Positions 1 to 9,203 of a stretch of DNA of 64,000 bases are shown in pieces (the first letter of the stretch is position 1; each line of letters begins with the position of its first letter). The notes beneath the pieces were generated by a model. It saw only the letters and a program-made list of their open reading frames with translations, had not been told where the DNA came from and made no database searches. The stretch lies in assembly GCF_947489365.1 (NCBI RefSeq), contig NZ_CANLDB010000001.1, positions 558,001 to 622,000 on the forward strand, in the 5' to 3' direction. Both the position numbers and the translations under genes were made by a program. The stretch comes from an uncultured Nocardioides sp. Lineage in GTDB: Bacteria; Actinomycetota; Actinomycetes; Propionibacteriales; Nocardioidaceae.

Positions 1-2354
1 TCGAGGGCCTGAACGGCCCCCAGCGCGAGGCGGTCCAGCACGCCGGGACGCCGCTGCTCGTGGTGGCCGGCGCGGGGTCGGGGAAGACCCGGGTCCTGAC
101 CCGACGGATCGCCTGGCTGATCTCCGAGCGCGGCGCCCACCCCGGCTCGATCCTGGCCATCACCTTTACCAACAAGGCCGCCGCCGAGATGAAGGAACGT
201 GTCAGCGAGCTCGTCGGCAACCGGGCGCGGATCATGTGGGTCTCGACGTTCCACTCCGCGTGCGTCCGGATCCTCCGCAAGGAGATCCACGTCCTCGGCT
301 TCAAGTCGAACTTCTCGATCTACGACGCCGCCGACTCCCGGCGGCTGATGCAGCTGGTGTGCCAGGACCTCGAGCTCGACGTGAAGCGCTACCCGCCGCG
401 CGCCGTCCTCAACTGGGTCTCGGACGCCAAGAACGAGCTCAAGGACCCCGACGACGCCGCGAAGGCGGCCGAGAACGCCCTGGAGGAGACGTACGCGAAG
501 GCGTACGCGGTCTACCAGCGGCGGCTGCGCGACGCCCACGCGCTCGACTTCGACGACCTGATCATGACGACGGTGCGGCTGCTGTCGGCGTACCCCGAGG
601 TCCGCGAGGTCTACCGCCGCCGGTTCCGCCACGTGCTGGTCGACGAGTACCAGGACACCAACCACGCCCAGTACGCCCTCATCGGCCAGCTGTGCGCGCC
701 CAACCCCGAGACCGGCGGGGACGACGACGTCGACGCGCGCGTGCCCCCGAGCGAGCTGATGGTGGTCGGCGACGCCGACCAATCGATCTACGCCTTCCGC
801 GGCGCCGACATCCGCAACATCAACGACTTCGAGTCCGACTTCCCCGACGCCGAGACCGTCCTGCTGGAGCAGAACTACCGCTCGACCCAGACCATCCTGG
901 AGGCCGCGAACGCCGTCATCGGCCGCAACCGCGACCGACGCGAGAAGCGGCTGTGGTCGGACTCCGGTCAGGGCGAGAGGATCGTCGGCTACGTCGGGGA
1001 CGACGAGCGCGACGAGGCCCGCTTCGTCTCCGAGGAGATCGACCGGCTCACCGACGCCGGCGACGTGCGCGCCGCCGACGTCGCGGTGTTCTACCGCACC
1101 AACGCCCAGTCCCGGGTGATGGAGGAGGTGTTCATCCGCACCGGGCAGCCGTACAAGGTCGTCGGCGGGGTGCGATTCTACGAGCGCCGCGAGGTGCGTG
1201 ACTCCCTGGCCTACCTGCGGATGCTGGTCAACGCGGCCGACGAGATCTCCCTGCGGCGCATCCTCAACGTCCCCAAGCGCGGCATCGGTGACCGCGCGGA
1301 GGCCTGCGTCCAGGCGTTCGCGGAGCGGGAGCGGATCACCTTCTTCGAGGCGCTGCAGCGCGCGGAGGAGGCCCCCGGGGTCGCGACCCGGTCGCTCAAG
1401 GCGATCCAGGGCTTCGTGACGATGGTCGAGGAGCTGCAGGCGATGGTCGAGGCGGGGGAGCGGGCGGACGTCGTCCTGGAGACCGTCCTCGCCCGGTCGG
1501 GCTACCTCGAGGAGCTCGAGGAGTCCGAGGACCCGCAGGACCACACCCGGGTGGAGAATCTCGCCGAGCTCGTCGCCGTGGCGCGGGAGTTCGCCGAGGA
1601 CCCGGTCGCCGGCCCCTCGGCCGACCCGGCCGACGTGGAGGCGGGGGACGTCGCCCCGACCCTCGCGGACTTCCTCGAGCGGGTCGCGCTCGTCGCCGAC
1701 ACCGACCAGATCCCCGACACCCCGGACGCCGAGGACGGCGAGGACCCGGGCGTCGTGACCCTGATGACGCTGCACACGGCGAAGGGGCTGGAGTTCCCCG
1801 TCGTGTTCCTCACCGGCATGGAGGACGGGATCTTCCCCCACATGCGCGCGCTGGGCGGTGACCGTAAGGAGCTCGAGGAGGAGCGCCGGCTGGCGTACGT
1901 CGGGGTCACCCGCGCCCGCCAGCGGCTCTACGTCTCCCGCGCCGTCGTCCGCTCCGCCTGGGGCGCCCCGGCCCACAACCCGGCGTCGCGGTTCCTGGAC
2001 GAGCTGCCCGTCGACCTCGTCGACTGGCGTCGTACCGAGGCCGCGCAGACCCAGTGGTCACGCCCCGACCAGGCCTCGTGGTCACCGGCCGCCCGGGGCC
2101 TCGGCGCCCCGACCGCCGCCGGCCGCCGCAACTTCTCGAGCGCGGCCGCCCGTGCCGACGCCGCCGCCAAGTCACGCCCGTCGCGCGCCGTCCCGTCGCT
2201 GGACCCGGGGGACCGGGTCATCCACGACTCCTTCGGCATGGGCTCGGTCGTCACCGTCGAGGGCTCCGGCGACAAGACCGTCGCGAGCATCGACTTCGGC
2301 TCCGAGGGCGTCAAGCGCCTGCTCCTGCGGTACGCGCCGGTCGAGAAGCTGTAG
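1..2354 (+). CDS. pcrA: ATP-dependent DNA helicase PcrA/UvrD, 5'-truncated by window edge
   Basis: Superfamily 1A 3'-5' DNA helicase for repair and removal of nucleoprotein blocks, including nucleotide-excision repair. The frame is open from base 3, so the true start lies upstream. The first visible residues, EGLNGPQREAVQ, form the Q-motif that precedes the Walker A loop GAGSGKTR. Further motifs in order are DEYQDTN (Walker B), GDADQSIYAFRGAD (III), QNYRST (IV), TLHTAKGLEFPVVF (V) and YVGVTRARQRLY (VI). The last 45 or so residues (VIHDSFGMGSVV onward) form the Tudor-like C-terminal domain that binds RNA polymerase in PcrA proteins. The gene converges on the peptidase gene across a hairpin-rich gap. 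Only about 20 N-terminal residues appear to be missing. PcrA fits better than UvrD2 because the C-terminal domain is intact and no HRDC domain is seen. Confidence 0.97.
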   Translation, partial: EGLNGPQREAVQHAGTPLLVVAGAGSGKTRVLTRRIAWLISERGAHPGSILAITFTNKAAAEMKERVSELVGNRARIMWVSTFHSACVRILRKEIHVLGFKSNFSIYDAADSRRLMQLVCQDLELDVKRYPPRAVLNWVSDAKNELKDPDDAAKAAENALEETYAKAYAVYQRRLRDAHALDFDDLIMTTVRLLSAYPEVREVYRRRFRHVLVDEYQDTNHAQYALIGQLCAPNPETGGDDDVDARVPPSELMVVGDADQSIYAFRGADIRNINDFESDFPDAETVLLEQNYRSTQTILEAANAVIGRNRDRREKRLWSDSGQGERIVGYVGDDERDEARFVSEEIDRLTDAGDVRAADVAVFYRTNAQSRVMEEVFIRTGQPYKVVGGVRFYERREVRDSLAYLRMLVNAADEISLRRILNVPKRGIGDRAEACVQAFAERERITFFEALQRAEEAPGVATRSLKAIQGFVTMVEELQAMVEAGERADVVLETVLARSGYLEELEESEDPQDHTRVENLAELVAVAREFAEDPVAGPSADPADVEAGDVAPTLADFLERVALVADTDQIPDTPDAEDGEDPGVVTLMTLHTAKGLEFPVVFLTGMEDGIFPHMRALGGDRKELEEERRLAYVGVTRARQRLYVSRAVVRSAWGAPAHNPASRFLDELPVDLVDWRRTEAAQTQWSRPDQASWSPAARGLGAPTAAGRRNFSSAAARADAAAKSRPSRAVPSLDPGDRVIHDSFGMGSVVTVEGSGDKTVASIDFGSEGVKRLLLRYAPVEKL

Positions 2355-2527
2355 GCCACGGTGGTCGAGGTGCGAGCGGAGCGAGCCTCGAAACCCGTCG
2401 TGCCTCAGGACGCCTGACCCCTCACCGAGATCTCGACGCGCCGCCGCGACCTCGTCACTCGGTCGCGACGCTTGCTCGATCTGATCCCGTGACGCCGGGC
2501 GCTCGTTCCTCGCGCCCGCCTACGGGA
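2355..2527. repeat. Convergent pcrA/M23 junction with degenerate repeat-like sequence
   Basis: No gene. The left half (about 2362-2397) starts with GGTCGAGGTGCGAGCGGAGC and then GAGCCTCGAAACC, a short imperfect palindrome. Its GGTCGAGGTG core is shared with the outer arm of the large repeat array at 53.6 kb. About 2425-2480 holds further imperfect GAGATCTCGACGC-type sequence. The right end is the hairpin listed separately. Confidence 0.5.
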
Positions 2528-2532
2528 TCAGA
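2480..2532. terminator. Nested hairpin at the end of the M23 gene
   Basis: Outer arms TCTGATCCCGT (2480-2490) and ACGGGATCAGA (2522-2532) are a perfect 11-bp match. Inner arms are GGGCGC (2497-2502) and GCGCCC (2512-2517). The right arm contains the peptidase stop codon. The position suits a bidirectional terminator, but there is no T tract, so a repetitive palindrome with a terminator role is equally possible. Confidence 0.6.
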
Positions 2533-3400
2533 CCGTGATGCCGTGGACGGCGAGAGCCTCGGCCGGGTCCACGGGGTCACCGGCGCCGGGGCGCACCTCG
2601 AGGTGCAGGTGGGGGCCGGTGGAGTTGCCGGTCGAGCCGACGGTGCCGATCTGGTCGCCCGCGGCGACGGTGTCGCCGGTCTGGACGTCGATCGACGTCT
2701 GGTGGCAGAACCAGAGCTCGGTGCCGTCGTCGAGCGTGATGACGGTCTTGTTGCCGTACGCGCCGTCGTACCCGGTCTCGGTCACGGTGCCGTTCGCGAC
2801 CGCGACGATCGGGGTGCCGATCGACGCCGCGAAGTCCAGGCCGGTGTGGTAGCCGGAGGAGTAGTACGAGCGGGCGAGTCCGAAGGTGTTCGTGATGCGG
2901 TAGCCGGTCACCGGGAGGACCCAGCGGTTCAGGGCGAGCTCGTCGGCCTGCTCCTCGGCCTGCTGGGCGAACTGCTGGAGAGCGGCGTTGCGCTGCTCGG
3001 CCTGGCGCTCGGCGGCGGCGACCTCCTTGTCGTCCGCGGCGTCCTCGAGGGCGTCGCGGGCGGAGTCGCGGGAGACGGCGGCCTGGCGCGAGCGCAGCAG
3101 GTCGCTGCTCGCGGTGCCGCTCGTGCCGCTGGTCGCGTTCGCCGGGGCGTACTGGCCCAGGTCGGAGGCGACGACGTCGGCGCTGTCGACGCTGCCCGCG
3201 GTCACGGCACCGGCGCCGGAGACGGCGAGCGCGGTCACGCCGACCAGCAGCGGTGCGGAGGGCAGGGCTCGGACGACGCCGCCACGGCTGGCGGTGGCAG
3301 GGCGCTCGGCCCTGCGCTTGCCACCGGCCTGACGGGCCGGAGGAGTCGCCGAGGAGTCTGCGCGGCGAGGGCCGCGGCGGTCTGCTCGGTGGTTGCCCAT
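2528..3400 (-). CDS. M23 family metallopeptidase (LytM-type peptidoglycan endopeptidase)
   Basis: Predicted 290-residue cell-envelope protein that would cleave peptide cross-links of peptidoglycan. The N-terminus is strongly basic (MGNHRADRRGPRRADS), with one hydrophobic segment at about residues 40-62 that acts as signal or anchor. An Ala/Gln/Glu-rich coiled-coil-like stretch (about 95-145) follows, then a C-terminal LytM domain. Zinc ligands are visible as H and D in HTGLDFAASIG and in the final HLHLEV motif. The ATG at 3400 was chosen over longer frame extensions because it directly precedes the basic and hydrophobic export signal. A possible -10 (TACAGT, minus strand, 3473-3478) would give a leader of roughly 65 nt. 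I looked for a ydaO/c-di-AMP riboswitch here and did not see its conserved core. Substrate specificity is inferred from the family. Confidence 0.9.
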   Translation of the reverse strand: MGNHRADRRGPRRADSSATPPARQAGGKRRAERPATASRGGVVRALPSAPLLVGVTALAVSGAGAVTAGSVDSADVVASDLGQYAPANATSGTSGTASSDLLRSRQAAVSRDSARDALEDAADDKEVAAAERQAEQRNAALQQFAQQAEEQADELALNRWVLPVTGYRITNTFGLARSYYSSGYHTGLDFAASIGTPIVAVANGTVTETGYDGAYGNKTVITLDDGTELWFCHQTSIDVQTGDTVAAGDQIGTVGSTGNSTGPHLHLEVRPGAGDPVDPAEALAVHGITV

Positions 3401-3700
3401 GGGCAGGTGGATCCCTTGCAAGCTCGGGTGCGGGGGCAGCGTGCTCGCGGGGGAACGGCACGGCGACGACCGACTGTAACCGAGGTGCCACGCGGACCGA
3501 AATCCCCCACGACGATCATGTGGACCAACGGTGAGCACCGGGTGTCGTCACGGGTCCGGGGCCCGGAGTGACCGAGGCCACGTGCCCGGGCGTGTCCCCG
3601 CCGTGGCCGGGCAACCCGGGACCGGACTAGGGTGCCGGACGGACCAGAGCGCCCGTGCGGAGCGTACGGAGCGCCACGGACACACCGACGGGATGCAGAC
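3401..3700. promoter_or_regulatory. Divergent promoter region between M23 peptidase and sucC
   Basis: No gene. It holds a minus-strand -10-like TACAGT (complement of 3473-3478) for the peptidase and a plus-strand TAGGGT (3628-3633) that could start a leader of about 60 nt for sucCD. No recognised riboswitch fold was seen. Confidence 0.45.
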
Positions 3701-4867
3701 GTGGACCTGATGGAGTACCAGGCGAAGGAGCTCTTCGCCAAGCACGGAGTGGCGGTCACCGCCGGCGAGGTCGCGACCACGCCCGAGGAGGCCCAGGCCG
3801 CGGCCGAGCGGATGGGGACCTGCGTCGTCAAGGCCCAGGTCAAGGCCGGAGGCCGCGGCAAGGCCGGCGGCGTGAAGCTGGCCAAGACCCCCGAGGAGGC
3901 CCGGCAGCACGCCGAGGCGATCCTCGGCATGGAGATCAAGGGCCTCACCGTCCACCGGGTGCTGATCGCCCCCGCGGCGAGCATCGAGGAGGAGTACTAC
4001 TTCTCCTTCCTGCTCGACCGCGCGAACCGCCGCTACCTCTGCATCGCCAGCGTCGAGGGCGGGGTGGAGATCGAGGAGGTCGCCAAGACCAACCCCGACG
4101 CGGTGAAGCAGATCGCCATCGACCCGGGCACCGGCGTCGACGAGGCCAAGGCCCGCGAGATCGTCGCCGAGGCCGGGTTCCCCGACGTCCTCACCGACCA
4201 GGCGGTCGCCATGGTGCAGTCGCTGTGGACCGTGTTCACCGAGGAGGACGCCACCCTCGTCGAGGTCAACCCGCTGGCCCGCCTGGCCGGGGACACCCTC
4301 GAGGCGCTGGACGGCAAGGTCTCCCTCGACGACAACGCCGACTTCCGCCACCCCGAGCACGCGTCGTTCACCGACGAGGCCGCGGCCGACCCGCTCGAGG
4401 CGAAGGCCAAGGAGAAGGGCCTGAACTACGTCAAGCTCGACGGCGCGGTCGGGATCATCGGCAACGGTGCCGGCCTGGTCATGAGCACCCTGGACGTCGT
4501 CGCGTACGCCGGCGAGGCCCACGGCGGCGTCACCCCGGCGAACTTCCTCGACATCGGCGGCGGCGCCTCGGCGCAGGTCATGGCCGACGGGCTCGACGTC
4601 ATCCTCGGCGACGAGCAGGTCAAGAGCGTGTTCGTGAACGTCTTCGGCGGCATCACGTCCTGCGACGCCGTCGCCAACGGGATCGTCGGCGCGCTCGACA
4701 TCCTCGGCGACGACGCCACCAAGCCCCTCGTCGTCCGGCTGGACGGCAACAACGTCGAGGAGGGACGGCGGATCCTCGACGAGCGGAACCACCCGCTCGT
4801 CACCCTCGTCGAGACCATGGACGGCGCGGCCGACAAGGCCGCCGAGCTCGCTCACGCGGCGAAGTGA
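3701..4867 (+). CDS. sucC: Succinyl-CoA synthetase (ADP-forming) beta subunit
   Basis: Together with SucD it interconverts succinyl-CoA and succinate with nucleoside triphosphate formation in the TCA cycle. The 388-residue product has the N-terminal ATP-grasp domain ([16 protein letters not shown], then [19 protein letters not shown]) and the C-terminal CoA-ligase domain with the GGI(T) and NPL elements ([23 protein letters not shown]). The GTG at 3701 gives the usual V-D-L-M-E-Y-Q start; ATG 3710 is an alternative, and the upstream ATG near 3632 would add a non-conserved extension. sucD begins 11 bp downstream. In this genome the enzyme also receives succinyl-CoA from methylmalonyl-CoA mutase (mutAB at 31.5 kb). 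Confidence 0.96.
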   Translation: MDLMEYQAKELFAKHGVAVTAGEVATTPEEAQAAAERMGTCVVKAQVKAGGRGKAGGVKLAKTPEEARQHAEAILGMEIKGLTVHRVLIAPAASIEEEYYFSFLLDRANRRYLCIASVEGGVEIEEVAKTNPDAVKQIAIDPGTGVDEAKAREIVAEAGFPDVLTDQAVAMVQSLWTVFTEEDATLVEVNPLARLAGDTLEALDGKVSLDDNADFRHPEHASFTDEAAADPLEAKAKEKGLNYVKLDGAVGIIGNGAGLVMSTLDVVAYAGEAHGGVTPANFLDIGGGASAQVMADGLDVILGDEQVKSVFVNVFGGITSCDAVANGIVGALDILGDDATKPLVVRLDGNNVEEGRRILDERNHPLVTLVETMDGAADKAAELAHAAK

Positions 4868-4878
4868 GGGCCTGACCA

Positions 4879-5775
4879 ATGTCGATCTTCCTGAACTCCG
4901 GCTCCACCGTCATCGTCCAGGGCATCACCGGCGGTGAGGGCACCAAGCACACCGCTCTCATGCTCAAGGCCGGCACCAACGTCGTCGGCGGCGTCAACGC
5001 CCGCAAGGCGGGCACGACGGTCTCCCACAAGGACGCCGACGGCAACGACGTCGAGCTCCCCGTCTTCGGCTCCGTGGCCGAGGCCATGAAGGAGACCGGT
5101 GCCGACGTCTCGGTCGCCTTCGTCCCGCCCGCGTTCACCAAGGACGCCTGCATCGAGGCCATCGACGCCGGCATCGGCCTGCTCGTGGTCATCACCGAGG
5201 GCGTCCCGGTGCAGGACACCGCCGAGGTGTTCGCCTACCTCGACGGCAACTCCACGCGCATGATCGGGCCGAACTGCCCGGGCATCATCACGCCCGGCGA
5301 GGCGCTGGCCGGCATCACGCCCGCCACCATCGCCGGCAAGGGCCCGGTCGGCCTGGTCTCCAAGTCCGGCACGCTGACCTACCAGATGATGTTCGAGCTG
5401 CGGGACTTCGGCTTCTCGACCGCCATCGGGATCGGCGGCGACCCGGTCATCGGGACGACGCACATCGACGCCCTCGCGGCGTTCGAGGCGGACCCCGACA
5501 CCGAGGCCATCGTGATGATCGGCGAGATCGGCGGCGACGCCGAGGAGCGTGCCGCCGACTACATCAAGGCCAACGTCACCAAGCCGGTCGTCGGCTACGT
5601 CGCGGGCTTCACCGCCCCCGAGGGCAAGACCATGGGCCACGCCGGCGCCATCGTCTCGGGTTCCTCGGGCACTGCCCAGGCCAAGAAGGAGGCCCTCGAG
5701 GCCGCCGGGGTCAAGGTCGGCAAGACGCCGTCCGAGACCGCCAGCCTGATGCGGGAGATCCTGCAGTCCCGCTGA
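4879..5775 (+). CDS. sucD: Succinyl-CoA synthetase alpha subunit
   Basis: The 298-residue alpha subunit carries the phosphohistidine and the CoA-binding Rossmann domain. The N-terminal [13 protein letters not shown] segment is the CoA-binding loop, [12 protein letters not shown] is conserved in the family, and the active-site histidine lies in [10 protein letters not shown] near residue 254. Length is normal. It is co-transcribed with sucC, and a strong hairpin follows the stop codon. Confidence 0.97.
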   Translation: MSIFLNSGSTVIVQGITGGEGTKHTALMLKAGTNVVGGVNARKAGTTVSHKDADGNDVELPVFGSVAEAMKETGADVSVAFVPPAFTKDACIEAIDAGIGLLVVITEGVPVQDTAEVFAYLDGNSTRMIGPNCPGIITPGEALAGITPATIAGKGPVGLVSKSGTLTYQMMFELRDFGFSTAIGIGGDPVIGTTHIDALAAFEADPDTEAIVMIGEIGGDAEERAADYIKANVTKPVVGYVAGFTAPEGKTMGHAGAIVSGSSGTAQAKKEALEAAGVKVGKTPSETASLMREILQSR

Positions 5776-5792
5776 GCACCACCTCGGACGAC

Positions 5793-5830
5793 GACGGGGC
5801 CCGGACGCCGCACGGCGTCCGGGCCTCGTC
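5793..5830. terminator. Strong bidirectional hairpin terminator between sucD and the sigma-like gene
   Basis: A 17-bp stem (5793-5809 with 5814-5830) has one G-T wobble and a GCAC tetraloop. The 12-bp core GGCCCGGACGCC pairs with GGCGTCCGGGCC. It lies between two convergent genes and can serve both strands. There is no T tract, as is common for terminators in high-GC actinobacteria. Confidence 0.75.
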
Positions 5831-5888
5831 GCGTCCGACGGGCCGTCCGGAGATCCCGCTCCTCGACCACCGGTGGCGGAGCGCCGAC

Positions 5889-7745
5889 TCAGAGGCCCTT
5901 CGTCGCCCCGAGGCGCACCTGGGCGCGGGTGACGAGGTCGGTGAAGGCCTGCTGGTCGACGGCGGTGCCGGCCGGGACGTAGCCGACCTGCCCGACGGCG
6001 CGGCCGTTGCGGACGAAGCCCATGAGGAACTCGACGGTGCGGTCCTCCGACAGCTCGGTGGTGACGCGCCAGGCGAGGCGCTGCCCGGTGTCGTCGGACT
6101 CGTCGAGGATCAGCTCGACCTCCGAGCCGAGCTGGTCCTCCTCGCAGGCGTCCATGCGGCCGCGGACGCCGGCGACGAAGTCCTGGGCGCCGACGTCGCG
6201 GGGGAAGAGGCCGACGGTCTCGGTCAGCCCGAACTCGTCGGGCAGGTCACCCTCGGGCACCAGGAACGTGCGGGTGACGTCGTCGGTGATCGGCTCGGCG
6301 GAGAAGTCGGTCTCGTCGCAGCTGGTCGCCGCGACGTTGACGTCGGCGGGGGCGGGGTCGGTGGCGACCCACGGCTGGTCGACGTCGGCGACGGGGGGCA
6401 GGTCGAGCGTGCCGAGCATCCCGCCGGCGGGCCCGCCGAGCGACAGCGGCTCGGTGGTCTCCGAGGACGGCGGCCCGGCGCACCGGCCGGTGCCGTCCAG
6501 ACCGCACAGCCCGTTGACGGCCGTGGCCAGCAGCGTGGTCAGGGGTTCGCGGACCGGGTCCGCGTCGCTCTGCACGGACCGCGCCAGCGTCGACACGGTC
6601 CGGCCCGAGCGGGCGAGGGTGACGGTGTGGGTCGTCACCGGGTCGTCGTACGAGCGCAGGACGAAGAGCGTCGCCTGCTCGCCGACGTCCGACACCTTCT
6701 CGGTGGCCAGCAGCTGCACCCGGTCGGCGCCGCAGGCGGCGAACCAGCGGGCCGTCGTCCGGTACGCCGCGCGCGCCTCGTCCTCGGAGCGCGACATCTC
6801 CACGAGCTGGGTCACGTCGATGCGGGGAGCCCCCGCCTGCTCCTCGCCCTCGGGCAGCACGCTGCGGAACTGCCGGACGAGGGCGTCGTCGCCGTCCGGG
6901 TCGGCGTACCGCGCGGACTGGCACGGCAGCACGAGGCCGTCGCCGGTGGTGTTGTCGCTGGTGTCCCGCATCCGCCAGGGCCGGTCGGGGGACAGCCGGG
7001 CGACCTGCTCGCGGCCCAGGAGCCGCGCGGGCTCGAGGCCGGGGTCGCGGTCGGCCGCCTGGCGGGCACCGGCGCCGCCGGTGATGCCGGCGAGGCGCTC
7101 GGTCTCCAGCGAGGGGCGCAGGCCGTCCTGGTCGGTCACCAGCACCCCGCTCGCCACCAGGGCGCCCGTGGTGAGGGCGGCCCCCGCGGCGACGTGCAGC
7201 CGCCGGCGAGTCGTCCCGGCCCGTCGCACGATGGTCACCCGGGGCCAGCGGACCTTCTCCACGGCCGCTGAGAGGGGCTCGAACAGCACGCTCACCGACG
7301 TGGACGGCACGCCCCGGTGCAGCGACAGGTTCGCCGTCGCGGACTGCAGCTCCCGCTCCACCGTCGCCAGGACCAGCCCGAGCTCCTGCGCGATCTCCGG
7401 CAGCGTCCGCGACGCCTGGTGGGTGAGGATCAGCACCTTGCGCTGCGTCAGGCTCAGCTTGGCGAGGGCCTCCAGCGTCGCCCGCACCTCGTCGTCCAGG
7501 CCGCGCTCGCGGTGCCACGGGCGGGTGGTGCTCCGGCGGAGTGCGGACGCCCAGGCCTGCGGTCGTACGGCGCTCTCGGGGTCCTCGTGCCGCGAGACCT
7601 TCCGCCAGCGGTGCCAGGCGGCGACGTAGGCGTCGCGGACAGCACGGCGCGACGCCGGGAGGTCACCGGTCAGGGCCCACGTCTGGACGAGCAGGCGGTG
7701 CCGGCCCTCGGCGTAGAACGCGTCGAAGTCGGGCGGGGAAGTCAT
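5889..7745 (-). CDS. Membrane-anchored ECF sigma-factor-like protein with large extracytoplasmic domain
   Basis: A 618-residue protein of unusual build. Residues 1-90 resemble sigma region 2 of SigE-type ECF factors (FDAFYAEGRHRLLVQTWAL, then AVRDAYVAAWHRWRKV). Residues about 95-142 resemble region 4, with a helix-turn-helix (LSLTQRKVLILTHQ, then LPEIAQELGLVLATVERELQ). One transmembrane helix follows at about 184-203 (HVAAGAALTTGALVASGVLV). The remaining 410 or so residues would be outside the cell and show no enzyme motif I recognise, but they contain paired acidic and cysteine-containing stretches (FAACGADRVQ, TSCDETDFSAEP). The ATG at 7745 was chosen because it starts region 2 and leaves room for the divergent neighbour. 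No anti-sigma gene is adjacent. It could be a one-protein sensor/regulator, or a membrane protein that retains a decayed sigma module. Region 2 lacks a clear acidic -10-reading motif, so sigma activity is uncertain. Confidence 0.75.
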   Translation of the reverse strand: MTSPPDFDAFYAEGRHRLLVQTWALTGDLPASRRAVRDAYVAAWHRWRKVSRHEDPESAVRPQAWASALRRSTTRPWHRERGLDDEVRATLEALAKLSLTQRKVLILTHQASRTLPEIAQELGLVLATVERELQSATANLSLHRGVPSTSVSVLFEPLSAAVEKVRWPRVTIVRRAGTTRRRLHVAAGAALTTGALVASGVLVTDQDGLRPSLETERLAGITGGAGARQAADRDPGLEPARLLGREQVARLSPDRPWRMRDTSDNTTGDGLVLPCQSARYADPDGDDALVRQFRSVLPEGEEQAGAPRIDVTQLVEMSRSEDEARAAYRTTARWFAACGADRVQLLATEKVSDVGEQATLFVLRSYDDPVTTHTVTLARSGRTVSTLARSVQSDADPVREPLTTLLATAVNGLCGLDGTGRCAGPPSSETTEPLSLGGPAGGMLGTLDLPPVADVDQPWVATDPAPADVNVAATSCDETDFSAEPITDDVTRTFLVPEGDLPDEFGLTETVGLFPRDVGAQDFVAGVRGRMDACEEDQLGSEVELILDESDDTGQRLAWRVTTELSEDRTVEFLMGFVRNGRAVGQVGYVPAGTAVDQQAFTDLVTRAQVRLGATKGL

Positions 7746-7848
7746 GGCAGCCGTCCACGGTACCGACCGGCCCCCGCGCAGGCGAACCACGCCGTGCCGC
7801 GGCGTGGGTCCCCGAGCCCGGGGGCCGTCCCGGACAGGATGTGCGGTC

Positions 7849-9138
7849 ATGACCTCCCTGCTGCCGACCCCCGGCCGCACCCGGGACGAGGGTGCCGCCG
7901 CGACCGGGGCGACCCCCGGTGCGACCACCCCGTCGGGCTCCGGCTCCTGGACGGCCTCCGTGCCCCGTCCGCTGACCCTGGTCGCCCTGCTGGCCGGCGC
8001 CCTGGCGGCGGCGACGACGCTGACGGTGTGCCTGGCGCTCGGCGTGCTCGGCTGGTTCCTCGTCGACTCCGGCGCGCACGGCACGCCCGGTGACGGCCTG
8101 CGGACGGCGGCCACCGCCTGGCTGGTCGCCCACGGCTCCGCCGTCACCGTGCAGGGCAGCCTGGTGACCCTCGTGCCGCTGGGCCTCACCGCGCTCGCGG
8201 CGTGGACGACGTGGCGGGCCGCCGTCCGCTCCGGGGAGCTGCTCGCCGGCCACGGGCCCGACGCCGACCGGCTGGGCGACGGCGAGCGGGACTGGACCGT
8301 GCCCCTGGCCTCCGTCCTCTTCTCCGCCGGGTACGTCGCCGTGGCGGTCGTGACCGTCGTCCTCGCCGCCACCCCCGAGGCGGGCCCCTCCACCGGCCGC
8401 GCCGTCCTCGGCGCCCTCGCGCTCTCGCTGGTCGTCGGCGCCCCCGGGCTCGCGGTCGGCTCCGGTCGGGCCGCGCTGTGGGCCAGCCAGCTCCCGCCCG
8501 CCGTCCCCGCGGCCGTCGCCGCCTGCGGCCGCCTGCTGGTCGCCGTCGCGGTGGCCTCCGTGCTCACCGTCCTCGCGGCGGTCGTCCTCGCGTTCGACGA
8601 CGTCGTCAACGTCTTCTCCCGCCTGCACACCGGCACCGGGGAGGCCGTGGCCCTCCTCGTGGTCTGCCTGGCCGTGCTGCCGAACGCGGCGGCGTACGCC
8701 TCGTCGTGGCTGCTGGGCCCCGGCTTCGCGGTCGGCACGCAGACCCTCGTCTCGCCCGGCCTCGTCGTGGTCGGGCCGCTGCCGCTGTTCCCCCTCGCCG
8801 GCGCCGTGCCGGCCGGCGGCGACCCCACGCCGTGGTCGGCGGCCGCGCTCGGCGTGCTGCCCCTGGTCGCCGTCTGGGCCGTCGCCCGGACCCTGCGCCG
8901 TCACCCCACGGCGCGCTGGGACGAGGGCGCGATGCGCGGCTGCGCCGCGGGCCTGCTCGCCGGTCTCGCGCTCGGTGTGCTCGCCTGGCTCGCCGGGGGA
9001 GCGGTGGGCCCGGGCCGGATGACCGAGATCGGCCCCGCGCCGTTCGCGGTGCTGCTGCACGCCGTGCCGAGCCTGGGGCTCGGCGGGCTCCTCGGCGGCG
9101 TCCTGGCGACCTGGCGCCACCGCCGCGCCACCGTCTGA
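7849..9138 (+). CDS. DUF6350 family polytopic membrane protein
   Basis: A 429-residue integral membrane protein with about ten hydrophobic segments. The first is PLTLVALLAGALAAATTLTV near residues 40-60; others include ASVLFSAGYVAVAVVTVVL and LLVAVAVASVLTVLAAVVLA. It matches the DUF6350 family that sits immediately upstream of purN in many actinobacteria; members have been called PerM and linked to division and persistence in Mycobacterium. The ATG at 7849 follows a disordered upstream stretch and matches the family start. The function here is not established. purN starts 65 bp downstream but has its own promoter-like hexamer. Confidence 0.8.
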   Translation: MTSLLPTPGRTRDEGAAATGATPGATTPSGSGSWTASVPRPLTLVALLAGALAAATTLTVCLALGVLGWFLVDSGAHGTPGDGLRTAATAWLVAHGSAVTVQGSLVTLVPLGLTALAAWTTWRAAVRSGELLAGHGPDADRLGDGERDWTVPLASVLFSAGYVAVAVVTVVLAATPEAGPSTGRAVLGALALSLVVGAPGLAVGSGRAALWASQLPPAVPAAVAACGRLLVAVAVASVLTVLAAVVLAFDDVVNVFSRLHTGTGEAVALLVVCLAVLPNAAAYASSWLLGPGFAVGTQTLVSPGLVVVGPLPLFPLAGAVPAGGDPTPWSAAALGVLPLVAVWAVARTLRRHPTARWDEGAMRGCAAGLLAGLALGVLAWLAGGAVGPGRMTEIGPAPFAVLLHAVPSLGLGGLLGGVLATWRHRRATV

Positions 9139-9191
9139 CCTCCGCCCGGCACCACCCATGCACCGCCGGACCCGGGTCGGTCGTACGCCAC

Positions 9192-9197
9192 TACAGT
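9192..9197 (+). promoter_or_regulatory. -10-like hexamer for leaderless purN
   Basis: TACAGT lies 6 nt before the GTG start of purN. Transcription starting about 7 nt after a -10 would begin at the start codon, and no Shine-Dalgarno sequence is present. Confidence 0.55.
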
Positions 9198-9203
9198 GAC
9201 CCG

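Noticed and set aside
3401..3700. ydaO/c-di-AMP riboswitch before the peptidase
   Set aside because: Actinobacterial cell-wall hydrolases often have one, but its conserved core is not visible here.
5889..8828. Longer version of the sigma-like protein starting up to 8828
   Set aside because: The extension would be antisense to the DUF6350 gene and is low-complexity; the family-like start is the Met at 7745.
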